DNA of 27,528 nt from contig CAZBWV010000072.1 in assembly GCA_964495805.1 (NCBI GenBank), positions 1 to 27,528 of the forward strand, read 5' to 3'. The notes under the pieces were generated by a model. It ran no database searches and was not told where the DNA came from. It was given only the letters and a program-made list of their open reading frames with translations. The stretch comes from JALXCH01 sp964495805 (GTDB lineage Bacteria; Calditrichota; Calditrichia; RBG-13-44-9). This document shows, piece by piece, positions 8,293 through 16,358 of this stretch (the stretch's first letter is position 1; each line of letters starts with the position of its first letter). Both the position numbers and the translations under genes were made by a program.

Positions 8293-10173
8293 ATGTGTGG
8301 AATTTTTGGTGTTGTGGGATTTGCGAAATCGGAGCTGGAACAGGCACGCCGATCGCTTCATACTCTGGAACATCGGGGACCCGACCAGTGGGGAGAATGG
8401 TTTGACGAATCGATTTATCTGGGGCATCGTCGGTTAAGCATTATTGACCTGAGTGAAAGAGCACGCCAACCCATGGTGGATTCCCGCAATGGTGTGGTGA
8501 TTGCCGTTAATGGCGAAATATACAACTACCGGTCGTTGCGTGCGGAACTGGAGCAAGACGTCCGGTTTTTCAGCCAGTCCGACTCCGAAGTGGTATTGCA
8601 TGGCTATACTGTTTGGGGGATGGAACGGTTACTAAAAGAATTAGACGGAATGTACGCATTGGCTCTGTATGATGCCCGCCAGAGGGAGCTGTTTCTGGTT
8701 CGCGATCGCTTCGGGAAAAAACCGCTGTTTTACACCTTCCATCGGGGCAAGTTTGCCTTTGCTTCGGAGATCAAAGCGCTTTTGACGTTTTTCCCGGATT
8801 TACGTCGCTTTTCCTGGGAAGGAGTGAAGAATTGGATATACTACCGCGGGAACCTGTCTGCGGAAACGCCTTTCCACAATATCCGCAAATTGCTCCCCGG
8901 TCATTTTTTAATCTGGAAAGACGGGAAATTTTCCGTCCAGCCATATTACGACGTACTGGAAGCAATTCCTCCCGATCGGGAGGAACAGGCTTCTTTGAAT
9001 GAATTGCAGGAGTTTTTAAGCACCGCCGTGCGAAAGCGGTTAATGTCCGATGTGCCGGTGGGACTTCAGTTGAGCGGTGGAGTGGATTCCTCGCTGGTGG
9101 CTTATTTTGTGAAGCAGCACCATCAGGCACGGATGCACACCTTTAGTATCGGTTTTAGCGATCGGCGTTTGCAGGAATTTTCTGAGGAAAAATACGCCCG
9201 ATATGTGGCAGATAAGCTGGGATTTGAGCATCATCAGATAAATATTTCGCAGGCTGATTATCAGCAGCATTTCCGACGTGTGGTGTATTTGTTCGACGGC
9301 TTGCTGGATTATCCCAATGCAGTGGCTATTCATCTGTTGAGCAAACATTCCAAGCCGTTTATCACCGTGGCGCTCACCGGAGAGGGGGCGGATGAGCTGT
9401 TTGGCGGGTACACCAAATTTTCCGGGATGCTTCGGCTGGTGGGGGATCGGCGCTGGCCGTTGTTCCCCGATTTTCTTGCCGGTAGCTGGTTAGGACGCTG
9501 GGCGCAGGATTACTGGCGCAGCTGGTATTTGCACCATCGGTATGGCCGAAAACCAAAGCAAATTCTTGCCGATTTGAATTGCTATATTGCTCCGGAACAT
9601 TTCCGGAAATTTTTCGGGGAACCGACAGCCGATCCGTTTGCCGGCATCGATACCGCACGCCTGTGGGCACTGCCATTTTACAAGCAATTGCTGGTGATGG
9701 ATCATAAAACCTATCTGTTCTCTTTGTTAGATCGACAGGACCGTGCCAGCATGGGAGCAGCAATTGAATCCCGCCTGCCATTTCTGGATCGGCAGCTGGT
9801 GGAGTGGGTGATGCGCTTGCGGCAGGAGTTTCTGTTCGATTTGCATGGAAACAAGAAGATTTTAAAGCAGCTTTCCGCACAAATTTTCGGGAAGGAGTTT
9901 ACCTATCGGCGAAAAATGGGATTCCCCATCCCCATTCAGCACTGGCTGGCACCGGGTGGTTTACTCGAATCGGAAGTTCATAAAGCACTTTCCGCCGATT
10001 TTATCTTGATGGAAAAAGTGAACCGTCCCGCTTTATTGAAATATTTGAATAGCCGTTCATTCGACCGAAAGTTGTTGAATTACGGCGATTCCGATCGGGT
10101 GTGGATAAAGTGGTTCCTCACCGTGCTCCGCATTGCCCAGGACGAACTGAACATCACCGATGTGGTAGGGTAA
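8293..10173 (+). CDS. asnB: Asparagine synthase (glutamine-hydrolysing), AsnB-type amidotransferase
   Basis: A 626-residue two-domain enzyme. The class II glutaminase domain begins MCGIFGVVG, with Cys2 as nucleophile after Met removal, which fixes the ATG at 8293. GHRRLSIIDLS, VNGEIYN and SDSEVVLHGY follow with the expected Arg, Asn and Asp. The synthetase domain has the PP-loop LSGGVDSS (about 256), LTGEGADELFGGY (about 358), SRLPFLD near 500 and RKMGFPIP near 535. Together these would convert Asp (or a related acid) to the amide with Gln and ATP. In glycan clusters AsnB paralogues often amidate a sugar acid or amino-acid substituent rather than making free Asn, and the context favours that here. 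No terminator follows; the convergent macro-domain gene shares the C-rich repeat downstream. Confidence 0.93.
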   Translation: MCGIFGVVGFAKSELEQARRSLHTLEHRGPDQWGEWFDESIYLGHRRLSIIDLSERARQPMVDSRNGVVIAVNGEIYNYRSLRAELEQDVRFFSQSDSEVVLHGYTVWGMERLLKELDGMYALALYDARQRELFLVRDRFGKKPLFYTFHRGKFAFASEIKALLTFFPDLRRFSWEGVKNWIYYRGNLSAETPFHNIRKLLPGHFLIWKDGKFSVQPYYDVLEAIPPDREEQASLNELQEFLSTAVRKRLMSDVPVGLQLSGGVDSSLVAYFVKQHHQARMHTFSIGFSDRRLQEFSEEKYARYVADKLGFEHHQINISQADYQQHFRRVVYLFDGLLDYPNAVAIHLLSKHSKPFITVALTGEGADELFGGYTKFSGMLRLVGDRRWPLFPDFLAGSWLGRWAQDYWRSWYLHHRYGRKPKQILADLNCYIAPEHFRKFFGEPTADPFAGIDTARLWALPFYKQLLVMDHKTYLFSLLDRQDRASMGAAIESRLPFLDRQLVEWVMRLRQEFLFDLHGNKKILKQLSAQIFGKEFTYRRKMGFPIPIQHWLAPGGLLESEVHKALSADFILMEKVNRPALLKYLNSRSFDRKLLNYGDSDRVWIKWFLTVLRIAQDELNITDVVG

Positions 10174-10245
10174 CTTACCTGATAACAGGGAATCGAACCT
10201 CCGCCTCTCCTCACTCCCCAACTGAATTGATTTTCACTATCCCTT

Positions 10246-10320
10246 GCATCACCCCATATCCCTATCCCCCTTATTCCCCCTATTTCCCCTATCTCCCCTA
10301 TACCCCCTATCTCCCTTCTC
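10246..10320 (-). repeat. G-rich tandem repeat, copy B (C-rich on plus strand)
   Basis: Eight runs of three to five C on the plus strand, spaced by TAT, TTATT, TATTT and ATCT, so the minus strand reads like copy A. The far end carries GCATCAC (10246-10252), the reverse complement of the GTGATGC closing copy A, so the two appear to be diverged copies of one element in inverted orientation around asnB. The stop codon of the macro-domain gene (10307-10309) is formed by an ATAGGGGG unit of this repeat, and the last residues of that protein are encoded in purine-rich DNA running into it. Confidence 0.85.
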
Positions 10321-10876
10321 CCTCTTCTTTTCCATCTTTCTCCCATTCCTCCCGAAAAGCATTCACCGTGGGTTCGTCGTACAGGCAAATGCGCACTTCC
10401 TGTAAGCTTCCCTGGGGATGTTGCTGCAAGTAATCTGATACCGTGTTCAGAATAATTCGGGCGCAGCGGTCTTTGGGGAAACCAAAAATACCGGCGCTGA
10501 TGGCGGGCATAGAAATGCGTTTTAGCTGATGTGCCTCGGCCAGTTTCAGGCTATTCCACACAGCGTTGTGCAGTTTTGTGTCCTCATCGCCTTCGCCCCA
10601 GCGGGGTCCCACCGCATGAATCACATAAGCGGCCGGTAAACGACCCGCTCCGGTAATGGCCGCCTCTCCCACCGGCACGTAGCCAATTTTATCGCTCTCC
10701 TGCTGTATTTCGTATCCTCCCCGACGAACGATGGCGCCTGCCACTCCGCCTCCGTGTTTCAGATAGGAATTGGCTGCATTGACGATGGCATCCACTTCCT
10801 CCCGGGTAATGTCCCCCTGTACCAGTTTCACCATTTTCCCTGGCGCTACCTCCCGCGAAGCAATTTCCCGATTCAT
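10307..10876 (-). CDS. Macro-domain protein (O-acetyl-ADP-ribose deacetylase/ADP-ribosyl hydrolase type)
   Basis: A 189-residue single macro domain of the MacroD/YmdB type. Motifs: QGDITREEVDAIVNAANSYL with the conserved Asn pair, GGGVAGAI (catalytic/phosphate loop), AVGPRWGEGDED, and PAISAGIFGFP (distal phosphate loop). Relatives remove the acetyl group from O-acetyl-ADP-ribose or ADP-ribose from acidic side chains. Start chosen at the ATG at 10876: AAAGGAGG lies at 10888-10881 on the minus strand, just upstream, while the longer reading frame from 10924 adds 16 residues with no homologous look. The C-terminus (Glu, Lys, Gly, Arg) is encoded by the edge of repeat copy B. It lies 87 bp downstream of the giant acyl-CoA-synthetase/GNAT gene on the same strand and may be cotranscribed. 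Confidence 0.9.
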   Translation of the reverse strand: MNREIASREVAPGKMVKLVQGDITREEVDAIVNAANSYLKHGGGVAGAIVRRGGYEIQQESDKIGYVPVGEAAITGAGRLPAAYVIHAVGPRWGEGDEDTKLHNAVWNSLKLAEAHQLKRISMPAISAGIFGFPKDRCARIILNTVSDYLQQHPQGSLQEVRICLYDEPTVNAFREEWEKDGKEEGEGR

Positions 10877-10880
10877 AACC

Positions 10881-10888
10881 CCTCCTTT
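10881..10888 (-). promoter_or_regulatory. Strong Shine-Dalgarno site deciding the macro-domain start
   Basis: The minus strand reads AAAGGAGG then GGTT then ATG (10876). This is the best ribosome site in the region and favours the 189-residue product over a 205-residue frame starting at 10924. Confidence 0.8.
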
Positions 10889-10940
10889 ATATATAGAGAG
10901 TTGATTCTGCATTTCACCCGACACACGTAAATAACGCTTT

Positions 10941-10963
10941 TGCCCCCGATATCCCCTATTTTC
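10941..10963 (-). repeat. Short G-rich element, copy C
   Basis: On the minus strand, starting directly after the TAA of the 1613-residue gene, the sequence reads GAAAATAGGGGATATCGGGGG, the same GGGGATAT-type unit as in copies A and B but with only two G-runs. It sits at the same place relative to its gene (immediately 3' of the stop, G-rich on the coding strand). Confidence 0.6.
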
Positions 10964-13900
10964 TTACTCCTCCACCAGCATTTTCACCAGGCCGGGATAC
11001 CCCTTTTCAATCCGGAATCCGAAGCGGTAGAAAAATTCCGGTCGGAAAAAGCCGGTGCGTACCCGTTTGTAACCCATACTGCGCATGCGGTTGAAGAATT
11101 CGTTCAACAGACCACCGCTAACCCGTTTTCGGCGGTAGTGGGAGGCAACCACAATTTTTTCCAGGTGAACCGTTTCGTTCTCGTGAATGTGATAGAACAG
11201 TCCGCCCACCAGCTGGTCGCGTTCGTTAAAAGCCAGCAGGAACTGGTCCCTGGGCTGGAACGACACCGGCAGGTTGGACTGGTGGAACATCCTGTGCAGC
11301 GCGGCCACTTCCTTGGGATTGATGGGATTCCGCACCCGAATTTGTTCGCCTTCCTTGTCCAGAAAGGTCACCACCAGAGCTGCGGTTGTTTTCTCTCCGG
11401 TATCCATTGTCATCAATTCGGCAACGTCCGTTGCACGCAAGTGGGCGTAGCTCATGCGGGTGAGCAGGTACTTTTCCCAATCGCTTATTTTTAAGTTGGC
11501 CTGCATTTGAGTAATGTACTGTACCAGGTCGTCCCCTTTCAGTTTTCGCTGCTTGAGCAAACCAATCAACTGATCTAATTGCTGTTTCAAGCTTTCGCTG
11601 GCATTTCGGAATACCGTTTCGCGGTAGAATCGCACTCGCGTTTCCGGGTAACGTTTTTCCAGGGTGTGCAGAGCGTAGGTGTCATATAACTCCCGCACCG
11701 TGGCAGCGTCGGCTTCGGTGGTTGCCTCGGGATTCACCTCTTTCCAGCGTTCGAACCGTTTTTTGGCAAAATAGAGTTGTTTGGGCATGAATCCCTGTCG
11801 CCGCACACTCTTCAGGTATTCCCGTGCCTCTTCCTTCATATCTTCCGGTAGTTTTTCGGAAGAATGGTTCACCAGAATTTCCTCCAGCCGCCGAATACCT
11901 TCCTCCTCACCAAGAATTTCCAGCACGGGAGAGAAGATGAACTGCCAGCGGGTGGTTTGTTTCAGGAAAGGATACTGGGTTATCATGGGTTCGATGAAAT
12001 GTTGGTAGTAGTTCAGGATCGCCCGTGCCAGACTCTGGTGTGGTCTTCGGGCGGTAATGGAAATGATGCGGGTACCGCTCTGGTAGTCGTGGTGGGGTAC
12101 AATGATGTTTTCCGGTCCGGGATCGGCAATCTCATATCGCTGCCCGGTCCGGTTCCAGAAGTCCACATATGCTTTGCAGGAGCTCCAGATGATGTAGGGC
12201 CATAAAAGGGTAATTCGCCGTAATCCGTCGTTATTGCCTTGTCTGGTCATCCGCTGGTAAAAATCCGCCACCGTTTCGCCGGGAATAAATTCTTCGCTCC
12301 ACACATGATAATCCGGCCAGTATCCCCCGAACTCCTCCACCAGTTTGGGCAGGGGTGGTTTTTCGCTGCAGATAATGGACCAGGCCAGCTCCTCCCGCAC
12401 CTGTTTGTCGGTTAAATCGGCCACCACATTGGCGGTAATATCGTAGCGACCCTGGTAGCGGGTTTGCACCGAAATACGGTACACCGCTTTGCCATGGTGC
12501 TGGTGCAGTGCGGTAATCCAGATGCCGCCCGGGGGCAGGTCTTTCAAATTCACAATCAAATGATTGGTAAACAGAAACAGCGCCTCGCGGATAAACGGTG
12601 TCCGGCTAATTAACTCCTGAAGCAGGTAAATGTGCTGATCGGAGACGTTATCGTCAAACACGATAACATCCTTCCAGGAGTACTCCTTGCCCAGGTCCGG
12701 ATCGATAGCCACCGGCGAATTGGGACCCAGCCATTCTCGGAAAGTACGCTCCATGGTTTCCAGCGCACGCTGCATGGATTTGCGCAAAGTGCTATTTACA
12801 TGTTCCACCGTATAAGTGGTGAAGAATCGTCGGATAGTTCGATATTTGGTGGGCCGGAGGGTGGCAAAATCCCTTAAAAAGAGGATAAGCTGGTTGACTT
12901 TCGGTTCCAGTGGTCCGGATTTTTTCTCTGCCTGATGTTGCACGTACTCCTCCGCCAGCTCTAAAATGCGGGAGAAAATGGCATCGTTCAGTTCCCACTG
13001 GCACAGCTCTTTGCGTACGGCATCGTCGAAAAAGCCGGGGTCGGATTCCAGAAAATGGCGGAAGATGTGAATCCATTGTTGCTCGGGGATGTGTCGGTAT
13101 AGCTTCAGGAAAGCCTGACGTTTGACTTTGCGATTGGTATTCAGTGCCGCCCAATTCAGCATCTGGATGGCATAGGGGCGCAGCGGGTCCATGGTACTGC
13201 GAACAATTTCTCCCAGATACTCCACTGCCGCGCTGGCCTGACGGACATCGCCAAATTTGACTACCAGTCCGGCAATGTGCAAACCGCGCAGATTCCGAAT
13301 ATGGGAATCGTGGATAAGCTGGAACGCTTCCCAGATGAGTGCCGGTCGCCGACAGGTAGGCATCCGTTCAAAATCCACCGAAATGGGTACCTCCTCCTGT
13401 TTTACCCGCTTCCAGTGGAAAATCTTTTCGTGGGTGAGTTCCACTAACTGCTGGTTGGTTAACCACAGCTCCGGACGGGAGAGAATATCGCCGACATTCA
13501 CATCGCGTTCCGGTACATGGTACCACAGGTTTCCCAGGCGCAGCCGATCGGGATGTTCCGGATCGGTTTCCAGGTCCACCACCGGAATCCCCTGAATTAA
13601 AATCTGATTCTGCGGGGAAATTTGCACCTCGTGAGCCAGAATCCCTAACTCCCGTAACAACCAGTTGGGGAACACCAGCCGCTTTTGCTGATATTCTAAT
13701 TGCACAAAATTGCTCTGATACATCTGTTCAATTACTTCGCGGAAGTGTTCTTCAATCACTTTCCGACGGAAGGTCCTCTTGGCGGTTAGTTCTCCCAGTT
13801 CCTGGCTAAAATCGCGATCGATCACCGCAAAGTTGACAATTCGCTCATACGGCGCCAGAAATTTGTTCACCGAAATCACGATGGAGGAAAGAAATTCGTG

Positions 13901-15805
13901 CAGTTCCTCCGGCGACATCGCCTTCAGATTGACCTCTTTGTGCTCGTAATTGGGATAGATGAGTAGCGTGTTATATTCCCGATGGTCGCCCACTAAAAAC
14001 ACCCGTTTTACTGCATCGATATCCCGAAAGAAATTTTCGATGCGTTGGGGAGCCACCGTCTGCCCTTTGATGTTTTTGTAGATTTCCTTCTTGCGGTCCA
14101 CAATATACAGGTAACCGTCCTGATCCATTCGCATGATGTCCCCGGTGTGAAACCAGCCTTCCGGGTCGAAGGACGGTTCTTCGCTTTTCCAGTAACCCAT
14201 CATCACGTAGGGTCCGCGGATGAGCAGTTCTCCGTCTTCGGCTAATTTCAGTTCGATGCCGGGTAGGGCGGTGCCCAGAGAGTTCTCTTTATATCGACCC
14301 CAGGGAGTCATGGTAATGCCACCGGTTGCTTCGGTCATCCCGAAACCGCTCATTAACTCCACCCCGTTGCGCTGAAAGAATTTAAAAATGTCCGGGTCCA
14401 GGTATCCGGCTGCGCTCAGGCCCATGCGCAGATGTCCCCCGGTGTAATAGTGGAGCGTGGTGCGGATTTCCTGGTCGCTGGCGCGCTGCAGGTCCACCTG
14501 GGTTCCGATAAAATCGTGAATTTGCTGCCACTTCTGGGGAATGCTGATGAAAATGGAAGGGTGGTAAATCTGCATTTCGTGCAGCAGGCTACTGGTGCTG
14601 GGGGAACGGGCAAACAGGTACACGGCACCCCAGAATAGGCTACCCATCATCTCCAGCCAGCGGCCAAAGGTGTGGTAAAGCGGCAGATAGGCAATGAACA
14701 TGTCCTGTTCCCCCACCGATGGCCAGGCCAGTGCCCGTGCAAAGCGCTTGCTCACAATATTCTGGTGAGAGAACATGATACCTTTGGATTTGCCAGTCGT
14801 CCCGGACGTGTACATGATGGTTGCCAGATCATCTGGAGAAATTCCGGAGAGAAGCACATCCAATTCTTTTTCTTCCGGCAGTGGGGTGTTGTGCGTGAAA
14901 TGCCCCAGATAGCAGATGCGACGGTCGTCTTCCCTCCCGGAACGTTCGAACAGAACAATTTTGTGTAACTGTTTTAAATGAGAGATGTGTGGCAGAATGC
15001 TATGGAGTAAATTTTCGTTGGAGATGAAAAGAAGATTTACTTCGGCGTCGTTCAGGATGAAAGCCATGTTATCCGGCGAAGCATTGGCCGGAACCATAAC
15101 GTTCACAAAACCAAAGGTTAAGCAAGCCAGGTCGGTTAGCACCCCTTCGATGCGATTTTCCGACAGGATTGCCACCCGGGGCTGCAGGGAGAACTCCTGA
15201 CCGTACTGCCGGATAGCGTTGCCAATTCGCAGCACGCGTTCCCAGAGCTCCTCCCAGCTCAGATGAAAGCTGCGTTCGGCTGCTGTGTACTGAAAGGCGA
15301 CCTCTTCGGCGTAATGCTGACTCCAGGTGCGCAACATGGCACCGGTGTTGAATCGGCCGGTGCGAATAAGCTCCAGATAAAGGTCGAACCAGCGTTCGGT
15401 GCGTCCCGCCTGGTAAATTTTCTCCCGCCATTGGGAATGTTTGAAAGTAAACAACAATTCGCCCACCCATCGCTGTACCTGAACAGATTGGTCGGGAAGC
15501 ATTTTTCGGAAGTGGGTATCAATTTCCTGAACGAACTTTTCGGCAGTTCCCAGAGAAAGATGCTGGAAAATTGCCTGCCGAATGTGCTTTTGAGTAAAAA
15601 AACTGCTCCAGTGGTTCAGGATGTTCCGGTCGGTACGGGCACCGGAGGGTAGGGGATTCAGTCCCTGTTCCAGTACCCGGGAAAAAGTGTGAGCAAAACG
15701 CTCCACTTTGAGCTGACCGGTTTTCAGATAGGTTTCCCATAGTTTAAGCAGTTCGGTTTTGGATCGGGAATCGCGGATTGCTTTTCGACCATTCTTCTGA
15801 TTCAC
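10964..15805 (-). CDS. Giant fusion: AMP-forming acyl-CoA synthetase, helical middle, kinase-like fold, GNAT acetyltransferase
   Basis: A single 1613-residue frame. Residues 1-160 are helical and unassigned. About 160-695 is a long-chain acyl-CoA-synthetase-like adenylation domain: YTSGTTGKSKG (332-342), LPLYHTFGR (374-382), GFGMTEATGG (487-496), WFHTGD (551-556), DRKKEIYKN (570-578), APQRIE (585-590). About 815-1025 is helical with HEAT/ARM-like periodicity. About 1090-1260 resembles an APH/ABC1-type kinase fold, with hinge-like WSEEFIPGETV (1169-1179) and D-x-x-P-x-N at 1228-1233, but lacks an obvious metal-binding Asp afterwards. About 1475-1613 is a GNAT domain with EKIVVASHYRRKR and YRFGFRI at the end. 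Start is GTG at 15805, with GGGAG about 9 bp upstream on the minus strand. The first two domain names are secure at family level for the synthetase and the terminal GNAT; the middle is inference. Confidence 0.88.
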   Translation of the reverse strand: MNQKNGRKAIRDSRSKTELLKLWETYLKTGQLKVERFAHTFSRVLEQGLNPLPSGARTDRNILNHWSSFFTQKHIRQAIFQHLSLGTAEKFVQEIDTHFRKMLPDQSVQVQRWVGELLFTFKHSQWREKIYQAGRTERWFDLYLELIRTGRFNTGAMLRTWSQHYAEEVAFQYTAAERSFHLSWEELWERVLRIGNAIRQYGQEFSLQPRVAILSENRIEGVLTDLACLTFGFVNVMVPANASPDNMAFILNDAEVNLLFISNENLLHSILPHISHLKQLHKIVLFERSGREDDRRICYLGHFTHNTPLPEEKELDVLLSGISPDDLATIMYTSGTTGKSKGIMFSHQNIVSKRFARALAWPSVGEQDMFIAYLPLYHTFGRWLEMMGSLFWGAVYLFARSPSTSSLLHEMQIYHPSIFISIPQKWQQIHDFIGTQVDLQRASDQEIRTTLHYYTGGHLRMGLSAAGYLDPDIFKFFQRNGVELMSGFGMTEATGGITMTPWGRYKENSLGTALPGIELKLAEDGELLIRGPYVMMGYWKSEEPSFDPEGWFHTGDIMRMDQDGYLYIVDRKKEIYKNIKGQTVAPQRIENFFRDIDAVKRVFLVGDHREYNTLLIYPNYEHKEVNLKAMSPEELHEFLSSIVISVNKFLAPYERIVNFAVIDRDFSQELGELTAKRTFRRKVIEEHFREVIEQMYQSNFVQLEYQQKRLVFPNWLLRELGILAHEVQISPQNQILIQGIPVVDLETDPEHPDRLRLGNLWYHVPERDVNVGDILSRPELWLTNQQLVELTHEKIFHWKRVKQEEVPISVDFERMPTCRRPALIWEAFQLIHDSHIRNLRGLHIAGLVVKFGDVRQASAAVEYLGEIVRSTMDPLRPYAIQMLNWAALNTNRKVKRQAFLKLYRHIPEQQWIHIFRHFLESDPGFFDDAVRKELCQWELNDAIFSRILELAEEYVQHQAEKKSGPLEPKVNQLILFLRDFATLRPTKYRTIRRFFTTYTVEHVNSTLRKSMQRALETMERTFREWLGPNSPVAIDPDLGKEYSWKDVIVFDDNVSDQHIYLLQELISRTPFIREALFLFTNHLIVNLKDLPPGGIWITALHQHHGKAVYRISVQTRYQGRYDITANVVADLTDKQVREELAWSIICSEKPPLPKLVEEFGGYWPDYHVWSEEFIPGETVADFYQRMTRQGNNDGLRRITLLWPYIIWSSCKAYVDFWNRTGQRYEIADPGPENIIVPHHDYQSGTRIISITARRPHQSLARAILNYYQHFIEPMITQYPFLKQTTRWQFIFSPVLEILGEEEGIRRLEEILVNHSSEKLPEDMKEEAREYLKSVRRQGFMPKQLYFAKKRFERWKEVNPEATTEADAATVRELYDTYALHTLEKRYPETRVRFYRETVFRNASESLKQQLDQLIGLLKQRKLKGDDLVQYITQMQANLKISDWEKYLLTRMSYAHLRATDVAELMTMDTGEKTTAALVVTFLDKEGEQIRVRNPINPKEVAALHRMFHQSNLPVSFQPRDQFLLAFNERDQLVGGLFYHIHENETVHLEKIVVASHYRRKRVSGGLLNEFFNRMRSMGYKRVRTGFFRPEFFYRFGFRIEKGYPGLVKMLVEE

Positions 15806-16134
15806 CGGAAAATTCTCCCTTAAAGCCGTTGGTTTTTCTGGTAAGCGTACCAGGATAAGTTATCTTGTTCTTTTGTTCCGGAATGGGAGCCGAAGTTGTA
15901 TCGGGGGAATAAGCTGGTTATGGAACCGGAACAGGGCCCCCTTTATGTGCCTCGACGAAATTTAATCTCAAAATCGGTGTGATGCAAAGATTAGGTGTGG
16001 CGGGTGAGGTAGTAGGGATTTGCGCATGTCTGGACCGAACGGTTAAAATGAGAAATGAACGGGAACCAGATAAATTTTTCTGGAGTATTGACAAAGGCGA
16101 AAAAGGATATTATATTAGCTGCGCTTTAAACGAT
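15806..16134. other. Divergent intergenic region, 329 bp
   Basis: Between the minus-strand fusion gene and the initiator tRNA. No credible gene: a short plus-strand frame from 15979 runs into the tRNA and is not called. On the fusion-gene side there is a perfect hairpin CTGGTA/TACCAG with a four-base loop (15838-15853), about 33 bp from the GTG start, and a 7-bp inverted repeat GTTCCGG/CCGGAAC (15875-15881 with 15926-15932), both in what would be its leader. The tRNA side holds a near-consensus promoter. No clear promoter for the fusion gene could be chosen. Confidence 0.6.
16088..16116 (+). promoter_or_regulatory. Sigma-70-type promoter of the initiator tRNA
   Basis: TTGACA at 16088-16093, a 17-bp spacer and TATATT at 16111-16116. 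Transcription would begin near 16123, about 12 bp before the tRNA 5' end, after a GC-containing AGCTGCGC discriminator as often seen for stable-RNA promoters under stringent control. Confidence 0.85.
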
Positions 16135-16208
<74 letters not shown>

Positions 16209-16216
16209 CTAAATCA

Positions 16217-16242
16217 GTCCCGATTTTTCGGGACGCTTTTTT
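16217..16242 (+). terminator. Intrinsic terminator between the two tRNA genes
   Basis: Perfect 7-bp stem GTCCCGA/TCGGGAC with a TTTT loop (16217-16234), then GC and six T (16237-16242). It ends only 12 bp before the second tRNA. Confidence 0.9.
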
Positions 16243-16254
16243 ATCCAGCGAGAT

Positions 16255-16328
16255 GGCGGCGTAGCTCAGTTGGTCAGAGCATCGGAATCATAATCCGAGT
16301 GTCCGGGGTTCGAGTCCCTGCGCCGCTA
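16255..16328 (+). tRNA. tRNA with CAU anticodon, most likely elongator tRNA-Met
   Basis: A 74-nt cloverleaf: acceptor GGCGGCG with CGCCGCT (G1-U72 wobble), D arm GCTC/GAGC, anticodon stem TCGGA/TCCGA around loop ATCATAA, T arm CGGGG TTCGAGT CCCTG, discriminator A. CCA is not encoded. CAU occurs in elongator Met and in tRNA-Ile whose C34 becomes lysidine. The acceptor resembles Gram-positive elongator Met tRNA as I remember it, and pairs 4-69 and 5-68 are G-C rather than the C-G pairs favoured by E. coli TilS, so Met is preferred. It lies 30 bp upstream of tilS. Confidence 0.9.
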
Positions 16329-16358
16329 CTCTCTTTTTTAATTTCCCCCAAATTTATC

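Noticed and set aside
7903..8427. Minus-strand frames rich in Pro, Tyr, Leu and Ser
   Set aside because: They are translations of the G-rich repeat read from the C-rich strand; the regular peptide pattern reflects the DNA repeat.
10189..10199. GGAATCGAACC, the reverse complement of a tRNA T-loop consensus, just after asnB
   Set aside because: No T-stem pairing, anticodon arm or acceptor could be built around it, so it is neither a tRNA nor a supported attachment-site remnant.
10101..10433. Plus-strand frame with repeated Tyr-Pro units over the C-rich repeat
   Set aside because: Starts inside asnB in another frame and owes its repeat pattern to copy B; it also overlaps the well-supported macro-domain gene.
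16299..16358. Upstream start for tilS within the second tRNA
   Set aside because: The extra residues (SGVRVPAPL) are the typical read-through of a tRNA T arm; the TilS domain begins after the ATG at 16359.
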